The notes under the pieces were generated by a model, which was not told the origin of the DNA, ran no database searches, and worked only from the letters and a program-made list of their open reading frames with translations. A program made the position numbers and the translations under genes. Shown here one piece after another: positions 17,140 through 25,329 of a stretch of 46,875 nt of DNA (its first letter is position 1; each line of letters begins with the position of its first letter). Source of the DNA: an uncultured Ruminococcus sp. Lineage in GTDB: Bacteria > Bacillota > Clostridia > Oscillospirales > Acutalibacteraceae. The stretch spans positions 1 to 46,875 of the forward strand of contig CACWTQ010000051.1 of assembly GCA_902763835.1 (NCBI GenBank). Reading direction: 5' to 3'.

Positions 17140-18261
17140 TCATCTCCTCATAGCTCCGCCGTAAGGTGGTCTTGCTCCACCCATACCGCCCATACCCGGC
17201 ATACCCATACCCGGCTGCGGCTGATCGGCATCACTGACTTCAAAGCTGTATTCTCTTGCAGTCTGCTGATTAATATAACCTCTGTCAAGAAGCATCTGAA
17301 TACTCTTGTTTCTGGTAATCATACCAAGACCCTTGCTTGTTTCAATAACCTGCTCAATCATTGAAATCTTATTTTCACGAATAAGGTTTGAAATAGCACT
17401 GTTTACAAACATAATCTCAAATGCACCGATACGTCCGGGAATATCGCTTCTCGGAAGAAGTCTTTGCGACACAACGCACTTGAGCGATGTGGAAATCTGA
17501 CCGAGAGCCTGACGCTGCTGTGCAGCAGGGAACATATCTACAAGACGGTCGATAGTTTTAGCCGCACCCTCTGTATGAAGTGTGGAGAACACAAGGTGAC
17601 CTGTTTCGGCGGCGGACAACGCAATAGACACAGACTCAAAGTCACGAATCTCACCGATTTGGATAATATCTGGGTCTTCACGAAGTACGGCACGAAGTGC
17701 GGTATGATACGAGCGGCTGTCGGGACCTATCTCTCTCTGGTTGATTACGCAGCCGATTGGGCGGTGAAGATACTCAACCGGATCCTCAATCGTTACGATG
17801 TTAAGGTTTCTCTCTCTGTTTATCTGATGAACGATAGCGGCAAGAGTTGTAGATTTACCCGAACCCGTAGGACCCGTAACAAGCACAAGACCCTCCTTAA
17901 GCTCGAGAATTTTTGCGATAGATGCCGGAAGATTGAGCTTGTCAAGTTCCGGAGTGTTTTCGTTGATAACACGCATTACGAGAGAGGCACCGTTTCTTGT
18001 TCTGAAAGCATTAATTCTGAAACGGCTGCAGCCCTCAATAGTTGCCGCACCATCGACATCGCAGGTTTCCATAAAGGTATCGAATCTCTCTTTATTGAGA
18101 ACCTGACTAATCATATATGTAACGTCCTCATCTGTAAGCGGATCGCCTTCCCAGTATCTCATCTGACCGTGAAGACGGTATGCCGGACAGTTACCTGCTG
18201 ACATATGGATATCGGAACAGCCAGCTTCAACGGCTTCCTTTACCATTGCAATAAAATCCAT
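17140..18261 (-). CDS. pilT: Type IV pilus retraction ATPase
   Basis: PilT powers pilus retraction. The 373-residue protein carries Walker A GPTGSGKSTT near 130-139, the Asp box TIEDPVEY near 158-165, Walker B IIQIGEIRD near 199-207 and the His box HLVFSTLHT. The last 30 residues are a Gly/Met/Pro-rich tail (PGMGMPGMGGMGG), likely disordered and not part of the core enzyme. ATG at 18261 follows GGGG. The leader carries a MITE-A insertion between its own promoter (18552-18580) and the start codon. Confidence 0.94.
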   Translation of the reverse strand: MDFIAMVKEAVEAGCSDIHMSAGNCPAYRLHGQMRYWEGDPLTDEDVTYMISQVLNKERFDTFMETCDVDGAATIEGCSRFRINAFRTRNGASLVMRVINENTPELDKLNLPASIAKILELKEGLVLVTGPTGSGKSTTLAAIVHQINRERNLNIVTIEDPVEYLHRPIGCVINQREIGPDSRSYHTALRAVLREDPDIIQIGEIRDFESVSIALSAAETGHLVFSTLHTEGAAKTIDRLVDMFPAAQQRQALGQISTSLKCVVSQRLLPRSDIPGRIGAFEIMFVNSAISNLIRENKISMIEQVIETSKGLGMITRNKSIQMLLDRGYINQQTAREYSFEVSDADQPQPGMGMPGMGGMGGARPPYGGAMRR

Positions 18262-18355
18262 CAGTGTTTTCCCCCATTCAGGTTTTTTATACGCTGTCTG
18301 TTATACTCCATTCTCTGTTCGTTTTTCACTCTTCTCTCAGGAAAAACCTCACTTA

Positions 18356-18485
18356 GGAACTGTCAGAAAATAACTTGAACATTTATACTTGTCTAATTTG
18401 CCCTGTGTGTCGTTACAACACCTTGAAATACGTCAGTATTCCTGCGGTGGCGTCTAAATTGTTCAACTTATTTCCCAACAGTTCC
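18356..18485 (-). repeat. MITE-A copy 3 (130 bp) in the pilT leader
   Basis: Complete termini flanked by TTA on both sides (18353-18355, 18486-18488). Inserted between pilB and pilT, downstream of a promoter and 94 bases before the pilT start. The transcript would contain the folded element. Confidence 0.93.
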
Positions 18486-18551
18486 TTATTAAGAGAAGAA
18501 ATGAACACAAAAAGAACAACGAACAACAGACCCATATTTCATCTGCTTATA

Positions 18552-18580
18552 ATTATATCACAATTCAAACAAATTTACAA
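18552..18580 (-). promoter_or_regulatory. Probable internal promoter for pilT-pilC
   Basis: On the minus strand TTGTAA and TATAAT are 17 bases apart, just after the pilB stop. The leader to pilT is about 290 bases and includes MITE-A copy 3. Confidence 0.55.
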
Positions 18581-18617
18581 CAATAAATTTAAAGTTTTTA
18601 ATTTTTTTTCGTATATA

Positions 18618-20324
18618 TTAGAGCATATCCTCACTTGCAGCTTCCATCATTGTTTCAAGTGAAATGATACCGCTGATAACGTTCATTCTGAGATTTTCTC
18701 TCATTGAAATCATACCCTCGTTTACAGCGATTTCGTTGATATCCTCTGTTGATTTACCATTCTGAATAGCTCTCTTGATAGCAGGTGATACCATAAGAAT
18801 TTCATGAACGGCAAGTCGTCCTTTATGACCGCTCTTATTGCATCGTTCGCAACCGCCTTCGGGAGCTCTGTAAAGCTGAAGTTCAAGAGTGGGGTCGTTG
18901 TCAATGCCGAGAAGTTCAAGTTCACGAGGACCTGCAATATACGGCTCTTTGCAGTTTACGCAAAGTCTTCTTACAAGTCGCTGTGCGATAACTCCGATAA
19001 CGGTTGAAGATACCATGAACGGCTCAACGCCCATATCAACAAGACGGATAACAGAAGAAGCAGCGTTGTATGTATGCAGTGTTGAAAGAACCAAGTGACC
19101 TGTTACAGCGGCAGATGCGGCGATTTCGGCAGTTTCCTTATCACGAATCTCACCGATCATGATAATATCGGGGTCTTGACGAAGAATTGAACGAAGTGCA
19201 CTTGCGAATGTAAGACCTGCCTTAGCATTGATATCAACCTGATTAATTCCCGGAATAATCATTTCGACAGGGTTCTCAACTGTAATGATGTTAATATCCT
19301 CTCTCATAACACCCTTAAGCCCAGTATAAAGTGTGGTAGATTTACCTGAACCTGTAGCGCCTGTTACAAGGATAATACCTCTGTTCTGTGAAAGGAGCTT
19401 ATCGAACTTTTCAAGATTTTCGGGGAGGAAGCCGATAGCCGACTTATCCATCTTCAAGCCGATAGCCGTTGTAATACGGGCGCAGACCTTCTCTCCGAAT
19501 ACAACCGGGAGAATGGAAATACGCATATCTACCTCTGTTGTGCCGACACGATAGTTGATACGACCGTCCTGAGGGATACGTTTTTCGGCGATGTTCATAC
19601 CGCCTATGAATTTAATACGAGATGTAACGGATGGAGCAAGCTGGGCACTTGTTTCCATATATTTCTGGAGCTTACCGTCAATTCTGAAACGGATAAGAAG
19701 AACTTCTTCCATCGGCTCGATATGAATATCGGAAGTTTTAAGTCTTACTGCCTCTTCAATCATATTATTTACGAAACGGATAATAGGCTGGTCATCAGCT
19801 GCAGCTTTTGCAGCGTCTATCTCTTCTTCCTTAACCTGACCTGCCTGACTTGCGATAAACTCTCTTGCCTCGTCCTGTGCTTTCTTTGAAGCATACAAAG
19901 CACGATGTGCCTTTGAAATCTGGGAAGGTGCTGCAATTACAGTCTGGAGCGACATCTTCGTTGTGGTCTGAATTCTGTTGAGGTTTTTGTAGTCAAGCGG
20001 ATCGGCAACCGCAATTGTGAGAGTTCTTGTCTGTTCGTCAAGCTCAAGCGGAACTACCATTGCCTGCTCGGCGAGGTCTGCCGAAATAGTGTTGACAAGC
20101 TCGTCCTTAAGCTCAACTTCATCGAGGTCTACAAACGGAATGGAAAACTGTTTTGATAACGCAAAACAAACCTTTTCCTCTTCACACATTTTTTCCTTAA
20201 TGATAATTTCACCAAGACGAAGGTTGTTTTGCTTCTGCATACTTAATGCCTGGTCAAGCTGATCGGGTGTGATAGCACTCATATTAATAAGAATCTGACC
20301 GATTTTTAAGCTGCTGCCTCTCAT
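18618..20324 (-). CDS. pilB: Type IV pilus assembly ATPase
   Basis: PilB/GspE ATPase drives pilus extension. The 568-residue protein has an N-terminal MshEN-type domain (about 1-150), a linker, and the motor domain with Walker A GATGSGKSTT near 322-331, Walker B IIMIGEIRD near 387-395 and His box HLVLSTLHT. Four cysteines near 455, 458, 492 and 495 form the usual zinc site (CVNC, CERC). The Asp box reads VENPVE near 349-354, with Asn where Asp is usual, which deserves checking. ATG at 20324 follows AAGGAG. An inverted repeat of ACCCGTG lies in the gap after pilD (20383-20401) but lacks a T run. Confidence 0.94.
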   Translation of the reverse strand: MRGSSLKIGQILINMSAITPDQLDQALSMQKQNNLRLGEIIIKEKMCEEEKVCFALSKQFSIPFVDLDEVELKDELVNTISADLAEQAMVVPLELDEQTRTLTIAVADPLDYKNLNRIQTTTKMSLQTVIAAPSQISKAHRALYASKKAQDEAREFIASQAGQVKEEEIDAAKAAADDQPIIRFVNNMIEEAVRLKTSDIHIEPMEEVLLIRFRIDGKLQKYMETSAQLAPSVTSRIKFIGGMNIAEKRIPQDGRINYRVGTTEVDMRISILPVVFGEKVCARITTAIGLKMDKSAIGFLPENLEKFDKLLSQNRGIILVTGATGSGKSTTLYTGLKGVMREDINIITVENPVEMIIPGINQVDINAKAGLTFASALRSILRQDPDIIMIGEIRDKETAEIAASAAVTGHLVLSTLHTYNAASSVIRLVDMGVEPFMVSSTVIGVIAQRLVRRLCVNCKEPYIAGPRELELLGIDNDPTLELQLYRAPEGGCERCNKSGHKGRLAVHEILMVSPAIKRAIQNGKSTEDINEIAVNEGMISMRENLRMNVISGIISLETMMEAASEDML

Positions 20325-20425
20325 AATATAGGACTCCTTTTTAGTTTGATTTTGATGTTAGATATTTGCAATAACCGCCCAAACCCGTGCAAAACACGGG
20401 TCTTAAAGCGATTATCATAATTTTT

Positions 20426-21187
20426 TTACGGCAGTACATTCATTTCCATAACCATTTTGTACATACCGAAAATATCTGCAAGCCAAGGCTGCAAAAGCAG
20501 CGTGAACACAACTCCTATACAAATATAGGGACCCATCGGACGATAAATTCCTTTTTTTGCTTTGCCTGCAAATATTAAATACAGAAAATGAAATGCCGCA
20601 ACAAATGCAGATAAAACCAGCAATACTATAATATATTTTAATCCGAACATAAGCCCCAGGGCTGCCATAAGCTTAACATCTCCAAAGCCGAATCCTGCTT
20701 TTTTGAACACAATCGTGCTTAAAAAATCGAGTACCAAAAGCACACCTCCGCCGACTGCCGCACCTATAAGCGGAGCATACCACGAAGTAATAAAATTCTT
20801 GTCGGTGAAGAAATCAATCACCGCAAAAATAAGCGATATAACTGCCACAGCAATAGTGAACTGGTCGGGAATTATAGTATACTTTGCATCCGAAGCTGAA
20901 ATAAGCAGCAGGAATATGTAAAGCAGAACCACACAGGGAAGCGTTATTGTTATGCCTGTTAAAAGAGTTGTTAAAATCATAGCCGCTGCAAGGGCAGCTC
21001 CCATAATTATACCTGTAGGCTTCACTTTATAGCGATTTCCGCTTAACAGTTCCTTTGAAGGAGTTTCGTCATAATCGCAAAGCCATTTTGCCGGTATTTT
21101 ATTTAAAATTTTGCAGCCGAGCGGTCCCAGTATAAAACCGAGAACCGCCAATGCTGACGCTGTTATAATATTTACTACACTAAACAT
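20426..21187 (-). CDS. pilD: Prepilin peptidase, A24 family
   Basis: Membrane aspartyl protease that removes the leader of type IV pilin precursors. The 253-residue protein has about eight hydrophobic segments. Catalytic aspartates lie in SASDAKYTIIPD (near Asp100) and in GFGDVKLMAALG (near Asp170). The cytoplasmic loop after the first membrane segment is short and lacks the four-cysteine zinc site of classical PilD, so methylation activity is doubtful. It starts two bases after the pilO stop, so translation is coupled. No pilin substrate is recognised in the window. Confidence 0.9.
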   Translation of the reverse strand: MFSVVNIITASALAVLGFILGPLGCKILNKIPAKWLCDYDETPSKELLSGNRYKVKPTGIIMGAALAAAMILTTLLTGITITLPCVVLLYIFLLLISASDAKYTIIPDQFTIAVAVISLIFAVIDFFTDKNFITSWYAPLIGAAVGGGVLLVLDFLSTIVFKKAGFGFGDVKLMAALGLMFGLKYIIVLLVLSAFVAAFHFLYLIFAGKAKKGIYRPMGPYICIGVVFTLLLQPWLADIFGMYKMVMEMNVLP

Positions 21188-21189
21188 AA

Positions 21190-21840
21190 TTATTCGGATG
21201 CTGTATCGGTATCTGTTGTTTCCGGTTCAACCGTAATCTTTGTGTTGTAGTAGTAGAGGTAAATTTCCATATCAAGCTCAAGTTCGCCCTCTTTAGCGGT
21301 GTAGTTGCCCAAATCTTTATCTGTATCCACCGTTTTTGCAGTGAGAGATTTAACGTAGTAGCAGCCGACAGACTCTTCCTCAACGAACTTAAGCAGCTCG
21401 ATAAGAGTATCCTCGTCAGAATAGCCCTTAAGCTTAATGGAAACGTAGTAAAGCGGAGAACCTGTAAAGCTTACCTTGCCGCTGGGGTCTTCCGTTTCCT
21501 GGCCTCGGTCGAAAGCTGTGTAATGGAACTCGATTTCGTCCATTTTCTTCTGCAAGTCATCAAGAGAAGAACCGGCATCAACGAACATATTCTTCTGGAA
21601 TTCTTCCCATTCCTTTTCGAGCTGTTCGATATCTTTCTCTATATTGGCCTGATTTGCAATAGAATCGTCATAATACTTAAGAGTGTCAACAGCCTCCTGA
21701 TGTTCCGAATCCATGGCAGGCTTCTTATTCTTGTACGGCATATAAACCGTAGGAACAAACACTGCAACAGCAATTATAACGGCAACAATAGCCACCGCTG
21801 CTCCGGGTATTTTGTTGTTAGATTTCTCATTCTTAGCCAT
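21190..21840 (-). CDS. pilO: PilO-like type IV pilus alignment protein
   Basis: A 216-residue bitopic protein. One membrane segment at about 12-30 is followed by a coiled coil (about 55-85, rich in Glu, Lys and Leu) and a globular outer domain with VSFTGSPLYYVSIKLKGYSD. This is the layout of PilO, which pairs with PilN to connect the cytoplasmic PilM to the pilus. Sequence identity to named PilO proteins is expected to be low, and the call rests on layout and position between the PilM-N fusion and pilD. It ends in an acidic Thr-rich tail. Confidence 0.75.
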   Translation of the reverse strand: MAKNEKSNNKIPGAAVAIVAVIIAVAVFVPTVYMPYKNKKPAMDSEHQEAVDTLKYYDDSIANQANIEKDIEQLEKEWEEFQKNMFVDAGSSLDDLQKKMDEIEFHYTAFDRGQETEDPSGKVSFTGSPLYYVSIKLKGYSDEDTLIELLKFVEEESVGCYYVKSLTAKTVDTDKDLGNYTAKEGELELDMEIYLYYYNTKITVEPETTDTDTASE

Positions 21841-21846
21841 TTTTTA

Positions 21847-23595
21847 TCACTCCTTTGTGTCTTCAATCATCTGATCGAAGTTTGTTCCTCGACTAATATT
21901 CACTCCGTGACCCGAGTTTTCTTCTTCTTCCTCTTCCTCCTGATAGCCTACAACATTAAATGTGTGGGTAATCTCGATAAGGTCTTCTTTCGGAAGTTCT
22001 TTTGTGGAAAGCTGAACATCTATATCAAAGAATCCGTCTTCCTTAATATCATTCTGAAGATTTACATAATCCTCAAGAGCTTTAACGTAGAACACTGTTT
22101 TAATTGTATTTTCGTCGCTCTTGACCTCATAAGACTTAACGCTTGTAACAACATCTTGATGAGTAAGCTGCTCGAATACTTGTGTGAGGATATTGTCAAC
22201 ATAAGCGTTGGGCTGCGGAAGAGCAGCCTTGTCCTCATCTGCATGATCCATCTTGTCATGCAGATTTATCTGCTCGGCAAGCAATCCTTTAATCTCATCA
22301 TATTTTGTATCGGTAAGCTTTGCCTGGTCGTTCTGTTTACGAACCTCAAGACCGTAGGACCTCATACCGATAAACGCCATAATACCTACAGCAACAACAA
22401 CAATACCCATAGCAACCATATTAATAATGCCTGCATTCACCGCACCGAGGTCAACGCTCTTAGAGCCTGTGATAACAGCAAGGTTATACTCATTCTGAGC
22501 GCCGCTGTTTACAAGATAAGAGTATGTATAGAAGCAAGCCGTCTTATAGCCTGCCTCATCGGCTTCCTTGGAAATAATAGGAACGTTTGTGAGAGAAGTA
22601 AACGCATCGGAAATAAGGTTAATCTCGTCCGCCTGAACGCTTATAGTTCTGAGGTGTTTAAGCACACCGGGGATATACGCAGCGAAATCACTTGCGTAAA
22701 TTTGGTCAAGCTCGATACGACAGCTCAAAAGAACCATACGGAGATTTCTTACAATCTCGTTTGAGAAGTTCTCAAAGGTCTGACGCATTTCACGACCTGC
22801 CTGCGGAGAATTACACTTATCGGAGATACCCACGCCATACTTTCTGATAACCTCGAAAGCCTCTTCAAGAGTACAGTTCTGGTCGTTTGCGAAGATATTT
22901 ACGATATCGCCCAGAGGAAGCTGGAATGAGTGAGCGTAAATCGGCACACCTTTCTGCATAACTAGCAATCTAGCGGAGCAGAAGTCCAAACTGATAAGAG
23001 CAACGGATTTATCGAAGCTGTAGATACCTGTCTGAGCCATCTTTACCATGCTGACTGTCGGAGGGATCAGCTTGTAAAGAGTGAGCGACTGCTCTCTGAA
23101 TGCATTTTTAAGTTCTTCAACGAAAGACTTCGGCATAACATAAACATTTGCACTGAGCTGAGCGTTGCTGTCTTCTGCTTTCTGATAGCCCGAACCGTAC
23201 TCACAGTTAATGAGAGTATAGTTGCTGATATCATCGCCTACAAGACCCTTAGCCTCGTTCTCTGCGAAGATTTTAAGGAACTTATCCTTAGCGGGAGTAT
23301 GCTGATACTCCTGGCTGATAAGCTGGTCGCTTTCAGCACAAAGGATAACGTCCTTAATTTCGATTTTGGCATTTCTCATAGCCATTCTTACAGTTTCGGC
23401 AAGCTCTCTCGGGAAATTCCAAGCCTGACCTCTCAGATTATCCGGAAGGAACACTACGAGGGGTTCTTTAAAAGTTACCTCATAATCAGGTCTTTTGGAA
23501 TTACGCTCATTACCGCTGCTGACAAACTGCTTACCTGTTTCAGCAGGGGTAATACAAACATAAAACTTTGACACCTGTACAATTACATATTTCAT
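21847..23595 (-). CDS. PilM-PilN fusion protein of the type IV pilus machine
   Basis: A 582-residue protein. The first 380 residues look like the actin-like PilM fold, including a SVALISLDFCSARLLVMQKG strand-rich segment and a long helix with IVRNLRMVLLSCRIELD. One membrane segment follows at about 389-412 (MVAMGIVVVAVGIMAF). A coiled coil and outer domain resembling PilN follow, ending in an acidic EEEEEEE-type stretch. In most bacteria PilM and PilN are separate proteins joined through the PilN N-terminus, so the fusion is natural but less common. ATG at 23595 follows GGGTGG, and the frame upstream has no better site. First gene of the pilus operon. Confidence 0.8.
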   Translation of the reverse strand: MKYVIVQVSKFYVCITPAETGKQFVSSGNERNSKRPDYEVTFKEPLVVFLPDNLRGQAWNFPRELAETVRMAMRNAKIEIKDVILCAESDQLISQEYQHTPAKDKFLKIFAENEAKGLVGDDISNYTLINCEYGSGYQKAEDSNAQLSANVYVMPKSFVEELKNAFREQSLTLYKLIPPTVSMVKMAQTGIYSFDKSVALISLDFCSARLLVMQKGVPIYAHSFQLPLGDIVNIFANDQNCTLEEAFEVIRKYGVGISDKCNSPQAGREMRQTFENFSNEIVRNLRMVLLSCRIELDQIYASDFAAYIPGVLKHLRTISVQADEINLISDAFTSLTNVPIISKEADEAGYKTACFYTYSYLVNSGAQNEYNLAVITGSKSVDLGAVNAGIINMVAMGIVVVAVGIMAFIGMRSYGLEVRKQNDQAKLTDTKYDEIKGLLAEQINLHDKMDHADEDKAALPQPNAYVDNILTQVFEQLTHQDVVTSVKSYEVKSDENTIKTVFYVKALEDYVNLQNDIKEDGFFDIDVQLSTKELPKEDLIEITHTFNVVGYQEEEEEEENSGHGVNISRGTNFDQMIEDTKE

Positions 23596-23689
23596 CTTGT
23601 GACTGCACCACCCTAAATAAATTTTCCGACCAAATTTTATGATGTTGTTCGTGAAATCCACACGTCACATCACACTATGATACGTTATA

Positions 23690-23719
23690 ATTATACAATA
23701 AATACGGCAATCTTTTCAA
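23690..23719 (-). promoter_or_regulatory. Sigma-A-type promoter of the pilus operon
   Basis: On the minus strand TTGAAA and TATAAT are 18 bases apart, about 95 bases before the first gene. Confidence 0.6.
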
Positions 23720-24033
23720 TGCAAATATACGTACAAATTATGTATCAATTTCTGTGCAATATTGCTTTGTTGTTTAATCATTGACTAAAAATCGAAATTT
23801 ATTTTGTTTATTTTATACATTTGTGATAATTCTATGTGTTTTTTGGATAATGATTCATATGTACATCTATTCACAAAAAATCCATATCCATACCAAATAT
23901 TATTAGTTATTTTTTCGCATATGTACAGTATGAAAAAAATTCGGGTACACAACAGAAAAAAAATTTGGACAGAATTAAATAATAGAGGATAAGAAGAATG
24001 AATAAATGCAGCGGCAAGCTACGCTTGCTTTTA
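23720..24033. other. AT-rich intergenic region
   Basis: About 310 bases without a credible gene. A small hairpin GCAAGCTACGCTTGC with TTTT sits near 24013-24031. The 62-codon open frame at 23804 has no binding site and unusual composition. Confidence 0.5.
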
Positions 24034-24187
24034 GAGCCTGTTTAAAATCTGAGATATGCGGATTTTTGAGCATAATTTTTCTGATAACAAGGAAAAAGGA
24101 CGCAGGCATACTGTTGTATGTCAAGTTCTTTTGACGCAGTTAGCAGGAAAATTTGCCAAAAAGACGTGTATCGCTAAGATTTTAAAA
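24034..24187 (+). repeat. MITE-B, right end lost
   Basis: Starts GAGCCTGTTTAAAATCT and runs to CTAAGATTTTAAA, the inverted form of its own start without the final CAGGCTC. A matching outer end, TTTAAACAGGCTC, occurs alone at 36781-36793. It appears to be a second small inverted-repeat element. Confidence 0.65.
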
Positions 24188-24205
24188 AATCGGGATTTTT
24201 AAAAA

Positions 24206-24316
24206 CCCCCTCCGTCAGTCTTACGGCTGCCACCTCCCCTAAAAGCAGAGGCTTTTTGGGTTCTCGATTTATCAAAGTCGCCCCTCATAAGGGAGATGTC
24301 CGCAGGACAGAGGGGT
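24206..24316. repeat. REP-D copy a
   Basis: Contains GGAGATGTCCGCAGGACAGA and a CTCGATTTATCAAAGTCGC segment. The inverted counterpart lies at 36705-36780. It is placed directly before a MITE-A copy. Confidence 0.7.
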
Positions 24317-24323
24317 TAGTTAA

Positions 24324-24490
24324 GGAACTGTTGGGAAATAAGTTGAACAATTTAGACGCAGGATAATTTGTTCTGTGTTAGGCACAACACCGCAGGAATA
24401 CTGACGTATTTCAAGTATTTCAAGGTGTTGTAACGACACACAGGGCAAATTAGACAAGTATAAATGTTCAAGTTATTTTCTGACAGTTCC
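24324..24490 (+). repeat. MITE-A copy 4 (167 bp), near full length
   Basis: Complete termini flanked by TAA on both sides (24321-24323, 24491-24493). It holds the whole central palindrome, with one 10-base tandem duplication (GTATTTCAA repeated). Confidence 0.95.
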
Positions 24491-24581
24491 TAAATACTCT
24501 ATATACAATTATTTTACTAACCACTGCCGCCTATTGAAAATCCAATTACGCATTGCAAATAAAAAAATTTACCTCTCCCTA

Positions 24582-24638
24582 TTGACAACAACGGAATAAA
24601 GTGTTATATTAAAATTGTACCAATTGAAATAATACAAT
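24582..24638 (+). promoter_or_regulatory. Promoter-operator unit 1 of the gntR-ABC operon
   Basis: TTGACA (24582-24587) and TATATT (24605-24610) are 17 bases apart. They are followed by an inverted repeat ATTGTA ... TACAAT (24614-24638), well placed for a repressor. Confidence 0.7.
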
Positions 24639-24686
24639 TAATTTGTGTGTCGCCTCAAAAAATTTTTAAAATTTTTAAAAAACCTA

Positions 24687-24743
24687 TTGACAACAGACTA
24701 ATAACGTGTTATATTTTAATTGTACTAGTTGTAGTAACACAAA
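24687..24743 (+). promoter_or_regulatory. Promoter-operator unit 2 of the gntR-ABC operon
   Basis: Repeats unit 1 exactly 105 bases downstream: TTGACA, 17-base spacer, TATATT, then TGTACTAGTTGTAGTAACAC in the place of the unit 1 operator. It leaves a leader of about 230 bases before gntR. Confidence 0.7.
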
Positions 24744-24954
24744 TAGTCTTAAAACCAATTTCTTACTATTTGTAATTAACACATATACGATAGATTCAAA
24801 TTACTAATATCAATAAAATATCAACAAAAACAAGCCATAATCAAAACAGAACGACAGAAAATCTATCAACTACATTACTTATAGATGGTAAAGAAAAGAA
24901 GTCAGGTTTACATCACATTATCGCAAACTATTGTTAAAAAAGGAGGTTTGGGAA

Positions 24955-25329
24955 TTGTTCGCTATTAACTATCAAAGCAGAGAACCGATTTACGAACAGC
25001 TTTACAATAACGTCGTAAGGCTAATCGGTATGGGCGTGCTTTCTCCTCGCGAGAAACTCCCCACAGTTCGTGCATTGGCTCAGCAGCTCGGCATCAATCC
25101 GAATACGGTGTCAAAATCGTATCAGATGCTTGAACAGAACGGCTACATCTACTCAGCCGTCGGCAAAGGCTCTTTCGTCGCTGATAACTCCACTGTCATA
25201 AACGTCAAACTGGAGGAAGCAAAAAAAGACCTTATTAAAGCCTTGAAAACAGCTTCCGATGTCGGCATTACAAAAGAAGAGGTAATAGCTGCGGTCAATG
25301 ATATATATTTTGGGGGTGACGGAAAATAA
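24955..25329 (+). CDS. GntR-family (YtrA-type) transcriptional regulator
   Basis: A 124-residue repressor-type protein. The winged helix contains LPTVRALAQQLGINPNTVSK and is followed by YQMLEQNGYIYSAVGKGSFV. Only a short helical tail follows, which is the YtrA subfamily pattern. Such regulators usually control the ABC operon they precede. I chose TTG at 24955, eight bases after AGGAGG. An earlier TTG at 24931 precedes that site and is unlikely. The stop overlaps the start of the ABC ATPase gene (TAATG). The twin operators upstream are probably its targets. Confidence 0.92.
   Translation: MFAINYQSREPIYEQLYNNVVRLIGMGVLSPREKLPTVRALAQQLGINPNTVSKSYQMLEQNGYIYSAVGKGSFVADNSTVINVKLEEAKKDLIKALKTASDVGITKEEVIAAVNDIYFGGDGK

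Noticed and set aside
17464-18201. Plus-strand frame of 245 codons
   Set aside because: Antisense to pilT, whose motifs are complete on the other strand.
20383-20401. Inverted repeat ACCCGTG between pilD and pilB as terminator
   Set aside because: No T run follows on the transcribed strand, and the genes lie in one operon.
21523-22764. Long plus-strand frame of 413 codons
   Set aside because: It lies opposite the pilM-N fusion and pilO, has no ribosome site, and its translation is low-complexity and unlike a folded protein.
23804-23992. 62-codon frame before the repeat island
   Set aside because: No ribosome binding site, AT-driven composition and no recognisable domain.
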